NCBI GenBank assembly: GCA_023390415.1
Contig: JAEWCW010000069.1
Location: 1-31,589 of the forward strand
Length of the DNA: 31,589 bases
Origin: Pseudomonadota bacterium
Lineage (GTDB): Bacteria > Pseudomonadota > Alphaproteobacteria > Sphingomonadales > Sphingomonadaceae
Reading direction: 5' to 3'
The translations under genes and the position numbers were made by a program. Shown here piece by piece: positions 1-7,955 of the stretch. Under the pieces are notes generated by a model. That model was not told where the DNA came from and did not search any database. It saw only the letters and a list, made by a program, of their open reading frames with translations. Every line of letters begins with the position of its first letter. Position 1 is the first letter of the stretch.

Positions 1-63
1 CGCCAATGCATTCCGCCCGGCCAACATTGGGTCTAGGCTGAGCGGAGCAGCGGAGGGAGGCGC

Positions 64-2013
64 TTGGGGGAGAGCGGGGAACCTGTGCGGGGCGCCGACG
101 CCTTCGGCAAGGCGTGGCGGCTGACCGCCGGCGCCTGGATCGGCTGCGCGCTGCTCCAGTTCATCCTGTACCTCCGCCCCTCGCCTTATGGCGGGCCGTT
201 CCTGGTCAATTGGAAGGCGTTCATCATCCGGCCGCTCGTGTACGAGCTGCTCGCAATCTGGCTGATCGCCCTCCCCTTCCTGCTCGCCTGGTTGCTCCTC
301 TACCGCCGAGACATCGCGGCGCCGCGGGTGCGCATCGCGCACTGGCTGCTTGCAGGCCTGATGGCGGCGAACCTGCTGATCACCGCCTTCGACCACGAGC
401 TCTACCGGTTCCTCGGCCTTCGCCTCGGGCCCAATTTCCTCGCCGTCTATGCCGATCCGACGACGCTTGGGGACACCCTGTTCCTCAACATCCTCGCCAA
501 CGACCGGGGCGGGCCATGGCTCTCGCCGATCCTCTGCGTAGCTGCGCCCGGCCTCTATCTGTGGTGGGCGACTCGGACCCTGCGGCAGAAGCGGAGCGCA
601 AGCTTGGGGCGGGCGGCCGCCGTCGCGATGCTGGCGGTCCCACTCGCCACCGGCGCGATCGGCTATTCGCTCGCCCATGCACGCTTCCGGCTGTCGCGGC
701 TGGAGCCCGCCTTGTTCGCCGCGATCCGTGATTTCGCCTGGAGCTATGACGACGAATCTGCGCCGGGCGATCCCAGCGAACTCGGGCGCGCCTGGCAGGC
801 GCAATGGCAGGCCGGGACAAGCGACCGGAACTGGCGCTTCCCCGATCCGGACATGCCGTTCCTGCGCGCGCCGACAGATCCACGCACGCCCGCCCCGGCC
901 GAGCGCTGGAACGTCGTCATCATCCAGCTCGAGGCCGTGCGCGGTGTCGATACCGGGCACCTCCGCCCCGACCGGAGCCCGTCGCCGACGCCCTATCTCG
1001 ACCGGATTGCCGCCGGGCCGGATGCCGCCGTCTGGACCCGCGGCCTGAGCTTCGGGCCGCCGAGCATCAACGGCCGCTTCGCCACCCAATGCTCGATCAC
1101 GCCCTCGTCGCGGCGGTTCATCACCAGTCAGACCCGGGCAGAATTCCACTGCCTCCCGGACGCCCTCCGGAGGCTCGGCTATCGCGCCGAGATGTTCGCC
1201 GCCGGCGACATCGACATGGACAACAGCACGGTGTGGGTCCAGCGCATGTACGACCGGCTGTGGCGCTACCCGCAATATGGCCAGACCGACCGCGCCGTGT
1301 TCCGGGACGCAGCTGCTCGGCTGCGCGAGATCGGGCGCCAGGGGCCGTTCCTCGCCACCTTGCTCTCGGCGACCAACCACCATCCTTTCCGGACGATCGA
1401 GCCCGCGCTGGACGTCGCGCCGCGCGACACCGTCCGCCAACGCATCCTCAACACGACGAGCTATACCGACGACGTCGTCCGCGAGCTGATCGAGGGGCTG
1501 CGCGGCGAGCCCTGGTTCGATCGGACCTTGTGGGTGATCAACTCGGACCACGGCTACAATCTCGGCGAGCATGGCGGGCGGGTCGGCGCCTACAGCCTCT
1601 ACCGGGAATCGACCTGGGTGCCGTTCCTCATCGTCGGGCCGCATCCGCGGCTGCCGAGAGGCGTGCACCAGGAGATCGCGACCCTGCTCGATATCGCGCC
1701 GACCATCGCCGACCTGATCGGGCTTCGGGCGCCCAATCCGTGGCACGGCCACAGCCTGCTCGCGCTCGCGCCCGGGCGGCCGATCCATTTCGCCTTTCGC
1801 GATTCGGCGATGGCCGAAGCGGACGGCTGGAGCGCAGTGACCGAGCCGGACGACGGCACGCCGCAGCTCTTCGCGCCCGGCGACTGGCTCCAGCACCGCG
1901 ACGTCGCCGCGCAGCATCCGGCGCTGGCCGAGCGCCTGATCGCGGACGCCGACCGCGCCCGCCGCTTCAACGACTATTTGATCCGGCACGGGAAAGTTTG
2001 GCGCGAACCGTAG
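64..2013 (+). CDS. LtaS/sulfatase-fold membrane enzyme (paralog 1)
   Basis: Predicted inner-membrane enzyme of 649 residues. About five hydrophobic helices lie in residues 20-210, followed by a periplasmic alkaline-phosphatase/sulfatase-fold domain from about 280 to 575. Seen: E290 in a NVVIIQLE strand, S334 in PPSING, T341 in FATQCS, and D495-H496 in NSDHGYN. These match the metal-ligand and nucleophile layout of the lipoteichoic-acid-synthase/EptA group, with S334 or a nearby Ser/Thr as likely nucleophile. Such enzymes transfer a phospho-alcohol group from a phospholipid to a glycan or lipid, or hydrolyse phospho- or sulfo-esters; the substrate here is unknown. The TTG start is chosen for the strong GGAGGGAGG ribosome site just upstream. 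It leads a plus-strand run with the radical SAM genes and has a clear paralog at 7956-9866. Confidence 0.85.
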   Translation: MGESGEPVRGADAFGKAWRLTAGAWIGCALLQFILYLRPSPYGGPFLVNWKAFIIRPLVYELLAIWLIALPFLLAWLLLYRRDIAAPRVRIAHWLLAGLMAANLLITAFDHELYRFLGLRLGPNFLAVYADPTTLGDTLFLNILANDRGGPWLSPILCVAAPGLYLWWATRTLRQKRSASLGRAAAVAMLAVPLATGAIGYSLAHARFRLSRLEPALFAAIRDFAWSYDDESAPGDPSELGRAWQAQWQAGTSDRNWRFPDPDMPFLRAPTDPRTPAPAERWNVVIIQLEAVRGVDTGHLRPDRSPSPTPYLDRIAAGPDAAVWTRGLSFGPPSINGRFATQCSITPSSRRFITSQTRAEFHCLPDALRRLGYRAEMFAAGDIDMDNSTVWVQRMYDRLWRYPQYGQTDRAVFRDAAARLREIGRQGPFLATLLSATNHHPFRTIEPALDVAPRDTVRQRILNTTSYTDDVVRELIEGLRGEPWFDRTLWVINSDHGYNLGEHGGRVGAYSLYRESTWVPFLIVGPHPRLPRGVHQEIATLLDIAPTIADLIGLRAPNPWHGHSLLALAPGRPIHFAFRDSAMAEADGWSAVTEPDDGTPQLFAPGDWLQHRDVAAQHPALAERLIADADRARRFNDYLIRHGKVWREP

Positions 2014-2032
2014 AAATACGGTAGGAAGCCTC

Positions 2033-3823
2033 ATGGAACCGGCGGGGGCAGAGTTCGACTTCGTGATGATCAAGCCGTCGCATTATGACGATGACGGCTA
2101 TCCGATCACTTGGTGGCGCACCCTCATCCCGTCCAATTCGCTCGCCGCGGTGAACGGGATCGCGCGCGACTGCGCACAACGCGAGGTGCTCGGGCCGGGC
2201 GTCAGGATCAACCTCGCTACGCTCGACGAGACCAACACCCATATCGTTCCTGCGCGCATCGCCGCCGACCTCAAACGCCGCAATGCCAGGGCGCTGATCG
2301 GGCTGATCGGGGTCCAATCTAACCAGTTTGACCGCGCCCTGGACCTGGCGCGCGAATTTCGCGCCCATGGCCTGCAGGTGATGATCGGCGGCTTCCACGT
2401 CTCCGGCTGCATCTCGATGCTCAAGGAGGTGCCGGCCGAGATCCAGGCCGCGCTCGACATCGGCTGCTCGCTCTTCGCCGGCGAGTGCGAGGAGGGCCGG
2501 CTCGACGAGGTCCTGCGCGATGCGTGGAACGGCAGGCTGAAGCCTGTCTACAATTACCTCAAGGACCTGCCGAGCCTGGAGGGTGCGCCCCTGCCGGCCC
2601 TCCCGATCGACGCGCTCAGGCGCAATTCGCAGAGCTGGTCGAGCTTCGACCTCGGCCGCGGCTGCCCGTTCCAATGCAGCTTCTGCACGATCATCAACGT
2701 CCAGGGCCGCAAGAGCCGCTTCCGGACCGCCGACGACCTCGAGGCGATCATCCGAGAGAACCATGCCCAGGGCGTGAAGGCCTTCTTCATCACCGACGAC
2801 AATCTCGCGAGGAACCGCCGCTGGGAGGAATTCTTCGATCGCCTGATCAAGCTCCGCGAGGAGGAGGGGATCAAGGCGAACCTGACCATCCAGGTCGACA
2901 CGCTTTGCCACAAGATCCCGAACTTCATCGACAAGGCGATGCGCGCCGGCGCGATGCGTGTCTTCATCGGGCTCGAGAACATCAACCCGGACAATCTCGT
3001 CGCGGCGAAGAAGAACCAGAACAAGATCACCGATTACCGCCACATGCTGCAGATGTGGCGGGACCGCGGCGCCTTCCTCTTCGCCGGCTACATATTGGGC
3101 TTCCCCGGCGACACGCGGGAATCGATCGTCCGCGACATCGAGATCATCAAGCGCGAGCTTCCGGTCGACGTGCTTCAGATCGCCTTCCTGACGCCGCTTC
3201 CCGGCTCCGAGGACCATCGCAGGATGCTCGAGGCGGGCGAGTGGATGGACCCCGATCTCAACAAGTACAATCTCCACCACCGGGTCAGCCGCCACCCGAT
3301 CATGTCGGACGAGGAATGGGAAGCCGCCTATCGCGACTGCTGGCACCTCTGGTTCAACGACGAGCATATGGAGCGGGTCGCGCGCCGCCACGCCGCACGC
3401 CGGGGCGGCCGGCCCAAGAAGGCCGTCCAGTATATGAACGAGTTCAAGATGCTGTGGGAGGTGGAAGGCCTCCACGCGATGGAAGGCGGCGTGCTCCGCC
3501 GCAAGCGCCGCGCCTCCCGCAGGCCGAGCTTCCGCCGCGCGCTGCCGATCTGGTTTGAGCTCAAATATGCCGCCGAGACCGCCGGCAAGGCCTGGCGCTA
3601 CTGGCGCATGTACCGCCGCGCCGCGCGGATCGTCCGCAAGGTCGAGCAGGATCCGGCCCGCTACGATTATAGCGACCTCGCCATCCAGCCGGTCACGGCA
3701 GAGGAGTTGGACACGCTCGCTCTGTTCCACGAGACCGCGGGCGGCGAGGCCTTTGTCGAGAAGAAGCTGAAGCAGGACGCGCTCCTGAGCGCGGTCCACG
3801 CCGCGCATCAGAGCGCCGCGTGA
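2033..3823 (+). CDS. B12-binding-type radical SAM protein
   Basis: Radical SAM protein of 596 residues. The N-terminal ~150 residues look like a cobalamin-binding Rossmann domain (IGLIGVQSNQFDRAL, then VMIGGFHVSG), though no DxHxxG cobalt-ligand motif is visible. The radical SAM core carries C211-x3-C215-x2-C218 in GRGCPFQCSFCTI, which binds the 4Fe-4S cluster. The C-terminal ~120 residues are Arg-rich with a possible helix bundle. The B12-binding radical SAM class contains methylases, cyclases and rearrangement enzymes acting on unactivated carbons; the substrate cannot be read from sequence. The start has a GGAAG ribosome site and follows the previous stop by 19 bp. Neighbours (second radical SAM, CDP-alcohol transferase, LtaS-like enzyme) suggest a lipid or surface-glycan substrate; this is inference. 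Confidence 0.88.
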   Translation: MEPAGAEFDFVMIKPSHYDDDGYPITWWRTLIPSNSLAAVNGIARDCAQREVLGPGVRINLATLDETNTHIVPARIAADLKRRNARALIGLIGVQSNQFDRALDLAREFRAHGLQVMIGGFHVSGCISMLKEVPAEIQAALDIGCSLFAGECEEGRLDEVLRDAWNGRLKPVYNYLKDLPSLEGAPLPALPIDALRRNSQSWSSFDLGRGCPFQCSFCTIINVQGRKSRFRTADDLEAIIRENHAQGVKAFFITDDNLARNRRWEEFFDRLIKLREEEGIKANLTIQVDTLCHKIPNFIDKAMRAGAMRVFIGLENINPDNLVAAKKNQNKITDYRHMLQMWRDRGAFLFAGYILGFPGDTRESIVRDIEIIKRELPVDVLQIAFLTPLPGSEDHRRMLEAGEWMDPDLNKYNLHHRVSRHPIMSDEEWEAAYRDCWHLWFNDEHMERVARRHAARRGGRPKKAVQYMNEFKMLWEVEGLHAMEGGVLRRKRRASRRPSFRRALPIWFELKYAAETAGKAWRYWRMYRRAARIVRKVEQDPARYDYSDLAIQPVTAEELDTLALFHETAGGEAFVEKKLKQDALLSAVHAAHQSAA

Positions 3824-3869
3824 CGGCTGGAGTTTCGGCCGCGGCGTGCGGCGGGTGAAGGGAACAGGC

Positions 3870-5387
3870 GTGCGGGTCACCATCATCGAGCTCGCCGAGC
3901 GGGGCCCGACCAGCGACATCTTCAAGCGCAAGATGAGCCCGAGCTTCGCGAGCATCATGCCGCAGGCGGCCGCGGTCTGGTGCGAGGAGCTCGGCCACGA
4001 GGTCCGCTATCTCTGCTACACCGGCTATGAGGACGTCGCTGCGCTGGCCGACGACACCGACATTCTCATCCTCGGCTGCTTCACGCTCTCGGCGCACGCC
4101 GCTTACGCGATCAGCGCCATCTACCGGGCGAAGGGCGCGGTGACCGCATTGGGCGGCCCCCATGCGCGCTGCTATCCCGAGGATTCGGCGCTCTATTTCG
4201 ATTACGTGCTCGGCTTCACCGGCAAGCCGGAGATCGAGGAGCTGCTTCGCGACGGCACGCGCCACCGGCCGATCGGGCGACTGATCTCGGCGCCTGCCCA
4301 GCCGCGGCGGATCCCGAACCTTCGCCAACGCTGGAAGTTCGTGTCGGCGACCCTCGCGAAGGCCGGGCCGATCAAGATCGTGCCGATGATCGGAAGCTTC
4401 GGCTGCCCCTATAGCTGCAGCTTCTGCATCGACGCGACCGTCCGCTACCAGCCGCTCGACTTCGACGAGATCCGGGAGGACATGCGCTTCCTGCTGAGCC
4501 AGGTGAAGCGCCCGCTGGTCGGCTGGCACGATCCCAATTTCGGCGTGCGCTTCGGCGACTATCTCGGCGTGCTCGAGGAGGCGGTCCCGCCCGGCTCCGT
4601 CCAGCACATCGCCGAGATGAGCCTGTCCCTGCTCTCCACCGAGAATTTGGTTCGGCTGAAGCGCAACGGCTTCGTCGGGATGCTTCCGGGGATCGAGAGC
4701 TGGTTCGCCTATGGCAACAAGTCGCGGGCGACGACGGTGTCGGGCGCGGCCAAGGTCGAGCAGGTGGCGGCGCACGTCAACGAGGTGCTGCGCCACATTC
4801 CGTTCGTGCAGACCAACTTCATCCTTGGGCTCGATTGCGACGAGGGCGACGCACCGTTCGAACTCACAAAAAGGTTCATCGACCTGACTCCGGGCGCCTA
4901 TCCGGCATTCTCGCTCTTCACCTGCTACGGCCGCGCCTCGCCGCTCAACCTGGAGCTACAGCGCGCCGGGCGGGTCAATGCGATGGCCTTCCACTTCCTC
5001 GATTCCAACCACGGCATGAACATCCGCCCGCTCAACTATGGCTGGGCCGATTTCTACGACCGGGTGGCGGAGGTGACCGAGCATGCGCTCGGCCGGCGCG
5101 GCACCTGGCGTCGGCTCCGCGCCAACGGGATCGGCACGGCCGGCCTGTTCAACCTGTTCCGGGGCGCGACGACGGGGCGCCCGAAATATCAGGCGGCGAT
5201 GGCGCGGATGCTGCGCGGCGATCGCGAGATTCAGCGCTATTTCGAAGGCGAGAGCACCGCCCTCCCACCCTTCTTCGAGGCGCGGATCCGCAAGGATCTC
5301 GGCGCGCTCTGGGACGCGCTTCCGCCCGGCGCCCTGCGCCACGATCCAAATGCCTATGCCCAAAGCGAAATGGCGGCGGTGGCATGA
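3870..5387 (+). CDS. Radical SAM protein, B12-binding-like N-terminus
   Basis: Second radical SAM protein, 505 residues from the chosen start. The N-terminal ~150 residues form a Rossmann-like region (VTIIELAERGPTS, then DILILGCFTLSAHAAYAI, then ALGGPHARCYPED) as in cobalamin-binding radical SAM proteins. The cluster motif is C179-x3-C183-x2-C186 in GCPYSCSFC. The family is the same broad one as the upstream protein, but the two are not close copies: the B12 region, motif context and C-termini differ. GTG 3870 is preferred because GAAGGGA lies 6-7 nt upstream; an in-frame GTG at 3846 would add eight residues. The stop overlaps the next gene in ATGA. Two dissimilar radical SAM enzymes side by side suggest two successive modifications in one pathway. 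Substrate unknown. Confidence 0.85.
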   Translation: MRVTIIELAERGPTSDIFKRKMSPSFASIMPQAAAVWCEELGHEVRYLCYTGYEDVAALADDTDILILGCFTLSAHAAYAISAIYRAKGAVTALGGPHARCYPEDSALYFDYVLGFTGKPEIEELLRDGTRHRPIGRLISAPAQPRRIPNLRQRWKFVSATLAKAGPIKIVPMIGSFGCPYSCSFCIDATVRYQPLDFDEIREDMRFLLSQVKRPLVGWHDPNFGVRFGDYLGVLEEAVPPGSVQHIAEMSLSLLSTENLVRLKRNGFVGMLPGIESWFAYGNKSRATTVSGAAKVEQVAAHVNEVLRHIPFVQTNFILGLDCDEGDAPFELTKRFIDLTPGAYPAFSLFTCYGRASPLNLELQRAGRVNAMAFHFLDSNHGMNIRPLNYGWADFYDRVAEVTEHALGRRGTWRRLRANGIGTAGLFNLFRGATTGRPKYQAAMARMLRGDREIQRYFEGESTALPPFFEARIRKDLGALWDALPPGALRHDPNAYAQSEMAAVA

Positions 5388-5875
5388 TGATGATAGGATC
5401 GGCCCCGATGCGTCGCTTTGCCGTTCGCGCCTTGTCGTTCATGGCCCTGCCCGGCCTCGGTGCCGGGGCTGCGCACGCCCAGACCTGCACCGGCCCCGCC
5501 AGCGCCACGCGCTTCACCGTGATCGTCGAGAATATCCGCAACTCGAACGGGCTGATCGCCGTCACCCTCTATCGCGACGATGCAAGCAAGTTCCTCGCGC
5601 GGCGAGGCTCGCTTTATGTGGGCCGGGTTCCGGCGCGGGCGGGAACGACCCGGGTCTGCATCCACCTGCCCCGCACGGGCACCTGGGCCTTCGCCGTCTA
5701 TCATGACGAGGACGCCAATCGGAAGATCAACCGGGATTCGGTCGGCCGCCCGACCGAGGGGTTCGGATTTTCGAACAATCCGAGCACCTTGATGAGCATC
5801 CCGGCCTTCCGCTCGGTTCGGATCCGCGTGCCGCGGACCAACATGGAGACCAATGTCCGGCTGAGGTATCGCTGA
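5384..5875 (+). CDS. Secreted DUF2141-type protein
   Basis: Small exported protein of 163 residues. It has a signal peptide (two Arg, then a hydrophobic stretch ending GAGAAHAQ) and a mature domain of about 130 residues resembling the DUF2141 family: FTVIVENIRNSNGLIAVTLY, then TWAFAVYHDEDANRKINRD, then EGFGFSNNP. Family members are periplasmic or outer-membrane-associated beta-sandwich proteins of unknown function. Two Cys remain in the mature part and could pair. ATG 5384 forms an ATGA overlap with the radical SAM gene; ATG 5408, with AGGA nine bases upstream, is an equally good start and gives a more compact signal peptide. One base separates its stop from the next start, so it is almost certainly in the same operon. 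Confidence 0.85.
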   Translation: MMMIGSAPMRRFAVRALSFMALPGLGAGAAHAQTCTGPASATRFTVIVENIRNSNGLIAVTLYRDDASKFLARRGSLYVGRVPARAGTTRVCIHLPRTGTWAFAVYHDEDANRKINRDSVGRPTEGFGFSNNPSTLMSIPAFRSVRIRVPRTNMETNVRLRYR

Positions 5876-5876
5876 G

Positions 5877-6821
5877 ATGGCCCGGACCGCCATCGTTACC
5901 TTCGAGGGCGAGGCGGACCGGCGGATCGCAGGAATCCCCTGGGCGGCGCGGGTGGCGCGGGAGCTTGCGGATGCGGGCTACGAGCGGCTGGTGCTTCCGC
6001 CGCTCCGCGCCGAGACGCTCGATGAAATCGCCCGGGTGGCGCCCGGGGTCTCGGTGGAGGAGTCGGACGAAGGGGATGCGATCATCGTCTCGCCGCCGAG
6101 CGAGGCGGAGATCCTGCGCCGCACAGGGAAGCCGACCGACGGACCGATCTCGCGCCTCTTCAACCGCCCCGTCTCGCAGCTCATCAGCCGCATGCTGCTC
6201 CGCTTTCCCGGGGTCCGCCCCGTCCATGTCACGCTCGCCGCTGCAGCGCTGGCACTGGCGATGTTCTGGGCGCTGATCGCCGGGGGAGCGACCGGGCTCG
6301 TCGTCGCCGGCCTCCTGTTCCACGCCGCGTCGGTGGTCGACGGGGTCGACGGCGAGATCGCGCGTGCCACCTTCCGCGCCACGCGCTCCGGCGCGATCCT
6401 CGATTCGAGCGTCGACGTTGCGACCACCCTCCTCTTCATCGTCGGGCTCACCGTCCACCTCGCGGCGCGCGGCGACGCGCTGGTGCTGCCGATGGCGGCC
6501 TGGGGCATCTCCCTGTTCCTGCTCGGCCTGCTGGTCATCTGCTGGCAGGGGGCGCGGCGCACCGGTCCCTTCAACTTCAACTACCTGAAGCGGCATTATC
6601 GCGAGCGCGTGACCGGGCGCTGGATGCCGAAGGTGATCGCCGCGCTCACCATCTATACGAGCCGCGATTTCTACGCGCTCTATTTCGCGATCCTGATCCT
6701 GGTCGGACTGCCGCTCGCCGTGATCGGGATCTTCGCGCTCGCTGCGTCGATCTGGATCCTGTTCGTCATCGGCTCGATCGGGTTCGGCCCGGCGCCCGAC
6801 GCCGCTTATGCCGAGCGTTGA
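5877..6821 (+). CDS. CDP-alcohol phosphatidyltransferase with N-terminal extension
   Basis: Integral membrane enzyme of 314 residues. The complete CDP-alcohol phosphotransferase signature is present: D155-x2-D158-G159-x2-A162-R163-x8-G172-x3-D176-x3-D180. The four Asp bind the two divalent metals. The family moves a phospho-alcohol from a CDP-linked donor to a second alcohol, making phospholipids, phosphoinositides or related glycolipid precursors. About five further hydrophobic segments follow. The first ~110 residues are soluble and resemble the short domain preceding the transferase in inositol-phosphate-type bifunctional enzymes, but no nucleotidyltransferase GxGTR motif is seen, so only a remnant or an unrelated domain is present. 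It is the last gene of the plus run and its 3' end overlaps the convergent glycosyltransferase by 16 bp. Confidence 0.9.
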   Translation: MARTAIVTFEGEADRRIAGIPWAARVARELADAGYERLVLPPLRAETLDEIARVAPGVSVEESDEGDAIIVSPPSEAEILRRTGKPTDGPISRLFNRPVSQLISRMLLRFPGVRPVHVTLAAAALALAMFWALIAGGATGLVVAGLLFHAASVVDGVDGEIARATFRATRSGAILDSSVDVATTLLFIVGLTVHLAARGDALVLPMAAWGISLFLLGLLVICWQGARRTGPFNFNYLKRHYRERVTGRWMPKVIAALTIYTSRDFYALYFAILILVGLPLAVIGIFALAASIWILFVIGSIGFGPAPDAAYAER

Positions 6822-7876
6822 AGGAAGGCCGAGATTCGCCCTGCCCGGGAGTCCCAGGTGAGGCCTTCGGCCAGCCGGCGCGCGCGTTCGCCGAGCCGAG
6901 TGGAAAGCACCGGATCCGCGAGGATCCGATCGAGCCCGGCGACCGCCGCCCCGACATCGTCAGGCGGCACGAGAACCGCATTCTCGCCGTCGACGAGAAG
7001 CTCGCCCGTGTCGGGCGCAGCCGGGGCGAGGATCGGACGGCCGGCGGCGAGATAGGCGAAGAGCTTGATCGGGAGGACGCAGGTCCGATGCCGCTCGAGC
7101 GGCGCGCTGGCGGGCGGGATCAGGAGCACGTCCGCCGCAGCGAGCCACGGGGCGACATTCTCCTGCCAGGGGACGATCAGCACATTGGGTAGAGCGCGTG
7201 CCGCCTGCTCGATCGGGCCCTCGCCCTCCGAGCCGACCAGCGCGAACAAGACCGATGGCCGCGCCCGCGCCATCTGGAGGACCAGATCCAGCCCCTTCGC
7301 GGCGTTGATCCGGCCGGCATAGAGGGCCACCGGCCGGTCCCGCGGTAGATCGGCCGGCGCGGCCGCGGGCGCAGGGTCGGCGCCGTTATAGGCGACGAGG
7401 ATCTTCTCGGCAGGAACACCGGCGCGGCGGTAGCTGTCTGCAGCCAGTTGGCTGTGGAGGATGAGGCCCATGCATTTGTCGCTGCGCGCCGTGCGCCGGA
7501 CGAGCGGGCGGATGAAGGGAAGATCGTCCGGCCAGCGGCGGTAGTGATCGAAAGCGAAGGGCACGGGCGAGGCTGCGCCCATGACTTGGATCATCGGCAT
7601 CCGGGTGAGCAACAGATCGCTGGCGCGGATGACAGGATCGCGGAAGGCGCGGCGCAGCCACAGCGCGCTTGCCAGGAAATTCTCGGAGACCCAGCGCGCG
7701 GGCCGCTGCACGACGGTCAGGCCGTCGATCGGGACCGCCGTATCGCCGAGGCGTCGAGGCATCACCAAAGTCACCTCATGGCCGTGCCGAGCGAGCGCCG
7801 CTGCGGTGGCGAGGCTTTGCGCGTGACTCGCCTCCCGCCCGGGCCGGGACCAGGAGAGGAGGTAGGCGATGCGCAT
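6806..7876 (-). CDS. GT4-type glycosyltransferase
   Basis: Cytoplasmic GT-B glycosyltransferase of 356 residues. The N-terminal Rossmann half opens MRIAYLLSWSRPGREASHAQ, with HGHEVTLVMPRR behind it. The C-terminal donor-binding half contains VALYAGRINAAKGLDLVLQ, VPWQENVAPWLAAADVLLIP and KLFAYLAAGRPILAP, the usual GT4 arrangement although the E-x7-E pair is degenerate. It probably adds a sugar from a nucleotide-sugar donor to a surface glycan. ATG 7876 is chosen because the Rossmann strand starts there; ATG 7894 and further upstream starts would add low-complexity residues. It is divergent from the sulfatase-fold gene at 7956 (79 bp between) and convergent, with 16 bp overlap, with the CDP-alcohol transferase. 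Confidence 0.88.
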   Translation of the reverse strand: MRIAYLLSWSRPGREASHAQSLATAAALARHGHEVTLVMPRRLGDTAVPIDGLTVVQRPARWVSENFLASALWLRRAFRDPVIRASDLLLTRMPMIQVMGAASPVPFAFDHYRRWPDDLPFIRPLVRRTARSDKCMGLILHSQLAADSYRRAGVPAEKILVAYNGADPAPAAAPADLPRDRPVALYAGRINAAKGLDLVLQMARARPSVLFALVGSEGEGPIEQAARALPNVLIVPWQENVAPWLAAADVLLIPPASAPLERHRTCVLPIKLFAYLAAGRPILAPAAPDTGELLVDGENAVLVPPDDVGAAVAGLDRILADPVLSTRLGERARRLAEGLTWDSRAGRISAFLQRSA

Positions 7877-7955
7877 CGCCAAGGCATCCGCCATGCCATG
7901 GAGCCCGTCAACAGCGGCGGGCGGACCTGCTATGCCGGCCCCGGGGAGGAGCGGC

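Noticed and set aside
3..30. CCAATG...CATTGG inverted repeat upstream of the first gene
   Set aside because: Only 6 bp per arm with 16 bases between; too short to call an operator without comparison.
1967..3958. Long minus-strand open frame (663 codons) opposite the first radical SAM gene
   Set aside because: It is a GC-rich shadow: Arg/Ala/Leu-rich with no domain, while the plus strand encodes a full radical SAM protein with its cluster motif.
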